Below are positions 13,511 to 14,845 of a stretch of 14,845 nucleotides of DNA, in pieces. The notes beneath the pieces are model-generated. The model did no database searches. It had not been told where the DNA came from and saw only the letters and a program-made list of their open reading frames with translations. The translations under genes and the position numbers were made by a program. Position 1 is the first letter of the stretch. Each line of letters begins with the position of its first letter. The stretch covers positions 1-14,845 of the forward strand of contig UQPD01000052.1 of the NCBI GenBank assembly GCA_900542795.1, given 5' to 3'. This DNA is from an uncultured Prevotella sp. GTDB taxonomy: Bacteria; Bacteroidota; Bacteroidia; Bacteroidales; Bacteroidaceae.

Positions 13511-14575
13511 ATGAAAAAAATGCTCCTACTGCTCGCTGCAGCATTGACTTTTGCCTCTGCCTCAGCACAAACGGCACTCGAACTTAAGCAGCAATCGCTT
13601 GCTAAATGGAACATTGGTGCTGCACAATATAGTGGCATTACAGCATTGGGTGGAAATCGTTACGCTTTGGTAAGCGACAAAGAACCTACTGATGGTTTCT
13701 TTATTTTTCGCATCGACCAAAGCGCCATTACAGGCGATGTAACCAATGTGTATATGGAAGGCTTTTATGGTAACCGCTCACCTAAGGTGGATGCACAAGG
13801 CATTAGCATACGCGACTGCGAAGGCATTGCCTATGTACCGCAAAGCAACACCCTATTTATTAGCGGTGAGGGTGACCAACGCATTCTTGAATATAACATG
13901 CAAGGACAGCCCACAGGACGTGAACTTAATGTACCTAAAATTTTCTCATCCAAGAACATTGTGTTTAACTATGGCTTTGAGGCATTGTGCTACGACACCA
14001 TTCACCATACTTTTTGGACTACTACTGAAAGTACACTTCCTGCTGATGGTCCTGCAGCTTCACCTACCACGCCTGGTGCGCAAAATTTATTACGTCTGCA
14101 AGCCTTCAACGACCATCTGCAACCTTCTGCCCAATATGCTTACCGCATGGATGTGGGTAAGAAGGACGACTTTGGCAAAACCTACGTTTTTGGTGTACCT
14201 GAGTTAGCTCCCCTACCCGATGGACGCTTATTGGTTTTAGAACGCGAAGCGAATGTTACGGCAGGTGGCATGAGCAGTACCGTACGTTGCAAGCTTTTTG
14301 TTGTTGACCCACGCAATGCTTACGAAATTGATAGCTACACCCCCATGAAGGATGTAAACCCCAATCATTTCCTCGACAAAAAACTTTTAGTGGATTGGAA
14401 CACGACCGTACAACCCTTCCGCTTAAACTTTGCCAATTACGAGGGCATGTGTTTAGGTCGAACTCTCCCCGATGGTCGCCAAACCTTGCTTCTTGTCAAC
14501 GACTCGCAAGGCGGTTACCGCAAAGGGCCCTTCCAACTTAAAGATTATATTAAGGTTATTGTGTTGGGTAACTAA
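13511..14575 (+). CDS. Secreted esterase-like activity of phytase family protein
   Basis: A 354-residue exported protein. The start MKKMLLLLAAALTFASASAQ is a clear signal peptide with an AxA site and cleavage predicted after Ala19; the ATG at 13511 is preferred over a TTG six bases upstream. The mature part fits the 'esterase-like activity of phytase' family (PF13449 as I recall it), a beta-propeller-like fold: YSGITALGGNRYALVSDKEP (about 34-53), ISIRDCEGIAYVPQSNTLFI (about 98-117) with ISGEGDQRILEYN, NYGFEALCYD, FGVPELAPLPDGRLLVLERE and NYEGMCLGRTLPDGRQTLLL. The repeated D/N-x-E-G/A-[IL] turns are typical of this fold. Activity and substrate are not established for most members. It likely acts in the periplasm or outside the cell and is the last gene of the plus-strand block. 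Confidence 0.85.
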   Translation: MKKMLLLLAAALTFASASAQTALELKQQSLAKWNIGAAQYSGITALGGNRYALVSDKEPTDGFFIFRIDQSAITGDVTNVYMEGFYGNRSPKVDAQGISIRDCEGIAYVPQSNTLFISGEGDQRILEYNMQGQPTGRELNVPKIFSSKNIVFNYGFEALCYDTIHHTFWTTTESTLPADGPAASPTTPGAQNLLRLQAFNDHLQPSAQYAYRMDVGKKDDFGKTYVFGVPELAPLPDGRLLVLEREANVTAGGMSSTVRCKLFVVDPRNAYEIDSYTPMKDVNPNHFLDKKLLVDWNTTVQPFRLNFANYEGMCLGRTLPDGRQTLLLVNDSQGGYRKGPFQLKDYIKVIVLGN

Positions 14576-14598
14576 TAGGTAATATCAACTGTCCCCAA

Positions 14599-14640
14599 AA
14601 AGTCTATTGATTAACTTGACCAAGTTAATCAATAGACTTT
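14599..14640 (+). terminator. Terminator hairpin after the phytase-like gene
   Basis: AAAGTCTATTGATTAACTTG (14599-14618) and CAAGTTAATCAATAGACTTT (14621-14640) are exact reverse complements around AC, a 20-bp perfect palindrome arm 23 bases past the stop codon. The T-rich run after it (TTTGCCTTTTC) fits a rho-independent terminator. Confidence 0.8.
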
Positions 14641-14647
14641 GCCTTTT

Positions 14648-14679
14648 CTATTGATTAACTCGTACGTGTTAATTGATAG
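14648..14679 (+). terminator. Second, related hairpin
   Basis: CTATTGATTAAC (14648-14659) pairs with GTTAATTGATAG (14668-14679), ten Watson-Crick and two G-U pairs, with a short inner CG/CG stem. The left arm repeats the first hairpin's CTATTGATTAACT. The G-U pairs mean it folds as RNA but is not a perfect DNA palindrome. It is probably a diverged duplicate of the terminator. Confidence 0.55.
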
Positions 14680-14712
14680 ACTCGAAAAGATAGAAATATC
14701 AGGAAGTCTTAC

Positions 14713-14818
14713 GCGCCAGCCTCACCCCGTTAGGTAGGGTGTTCAAAATCCACAATTTTTTCTGCACGATTTATGATAGAATTATCAATGTTTCATGCGT
14801 CAGCCTCACCCCGTTAGG
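14713..14818 (+). repeat. Duplicated 22-bp repeat and copy C of the GTAGGTGTTCAAAAT family
   Basis: The sequence GCGCCAGCCTCACCCCGTTAGG (first 20 bases quoted from 14713: GCGCCAGCCTCACCCCGTTA) recurs at 14797-14818 with one difference (GCGTCAGCC), 84 bases apart. The second copy forms a hairpin: TCACCCC (14806-14812), GTTA, GGGGTGA (14817-14823). Between them GTAGGGTGTTCAAAAT (14734-14749) and TTTTTCTGCA (14756-14765) recall copies A and B. No gene is visible in 14576-14845. Confidence 0.65.
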
Positions 14819-14845
14819 GGTGATATAAGGTAGCCAGGTATGAGA

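Noticed and set aside
1..14845. Defence island, prophage or toxin-antitoxin system
   Set aside because: Every sizeable ORF belongs to a housekeeping, transport or envelope family; no integrase, nuclease-methylase pair, retron or phage structural gene is visible.

Overview
The window looks like an ordinary chromosomal segment of a Bacteroidales bacterium, most likely Prevotellaceae (a Prevotella-like genus). Three things point there: the protein families and their order, promoters of the Bacteroidetes type (TTTG, about 19 bases, then TAnnTTTG), and almost no Shine-Dalgarno sites. The first 40 bases are not genomic. Positions 7-40 match the Nextera/Tn5 read-2 sequencing adapter, so the biological sequence starts at about 41 and the left edge is a contig end.

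Left block, minus strand (67-5674), read right to left: tex (RNA-binding transcription accessory protein), a terminator hairpin, tadA (tRNA adenosine deaminase), a small intergenic repeat, then a tight run of yraN (nuclease-fold protein), an MmcQ/YjbR-like protein, birA (biotin-protein ligase without the DNA-binding domain) and a DinF-like MATE exporter. Apart from the exporter these are translation, tRNA and cofactor housekeeping genes.

Divergent control region (5675-5936): it holds a minus-strand -7 box for tex, and two direct copies of a promoter module facing right. The second copy is a complete TTTG-N19-TAnnTTTG promoter beside a perfect 30-bp palindrome.

Right block, plus strand (5937-14575): a lysine exporter LysO split into two overlapping genes and closed by a long hairpin terminator; a 415-bp leader holding three tandem 73-bp units, each ending in a -7 box; then a cell-envelope cluster of a membrane-anchored PASTA protein, an RluD-type pseudouridine synthase with a TTG start, D-alanine-D-alanine ligase, a glycerolipid-type acyltransferase, a NigD-like lipoprotein, a two-domain GNAT acetyltransferase and a secreted esterase-like/phytase-family protein. 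The right end (14576-14845) has no gene. It contains two related hairpins and a duplicated repeat.

I found no defence system, CRISPR array, prophage, transposase, tRNA or rRNA. The parts worth a second look are non-coding: the 73-bp promoter/hairpin array, the window-wide extended -7 motif GCACTAnCTTTGC, a MITE-like repeat family (three sites), and 21-bp and 7-bp tandem repeats before the GNAT gene. Among the genes, the split LysO, the TTG start of rluD and the unusual acyltransferase motif spacing stand out.
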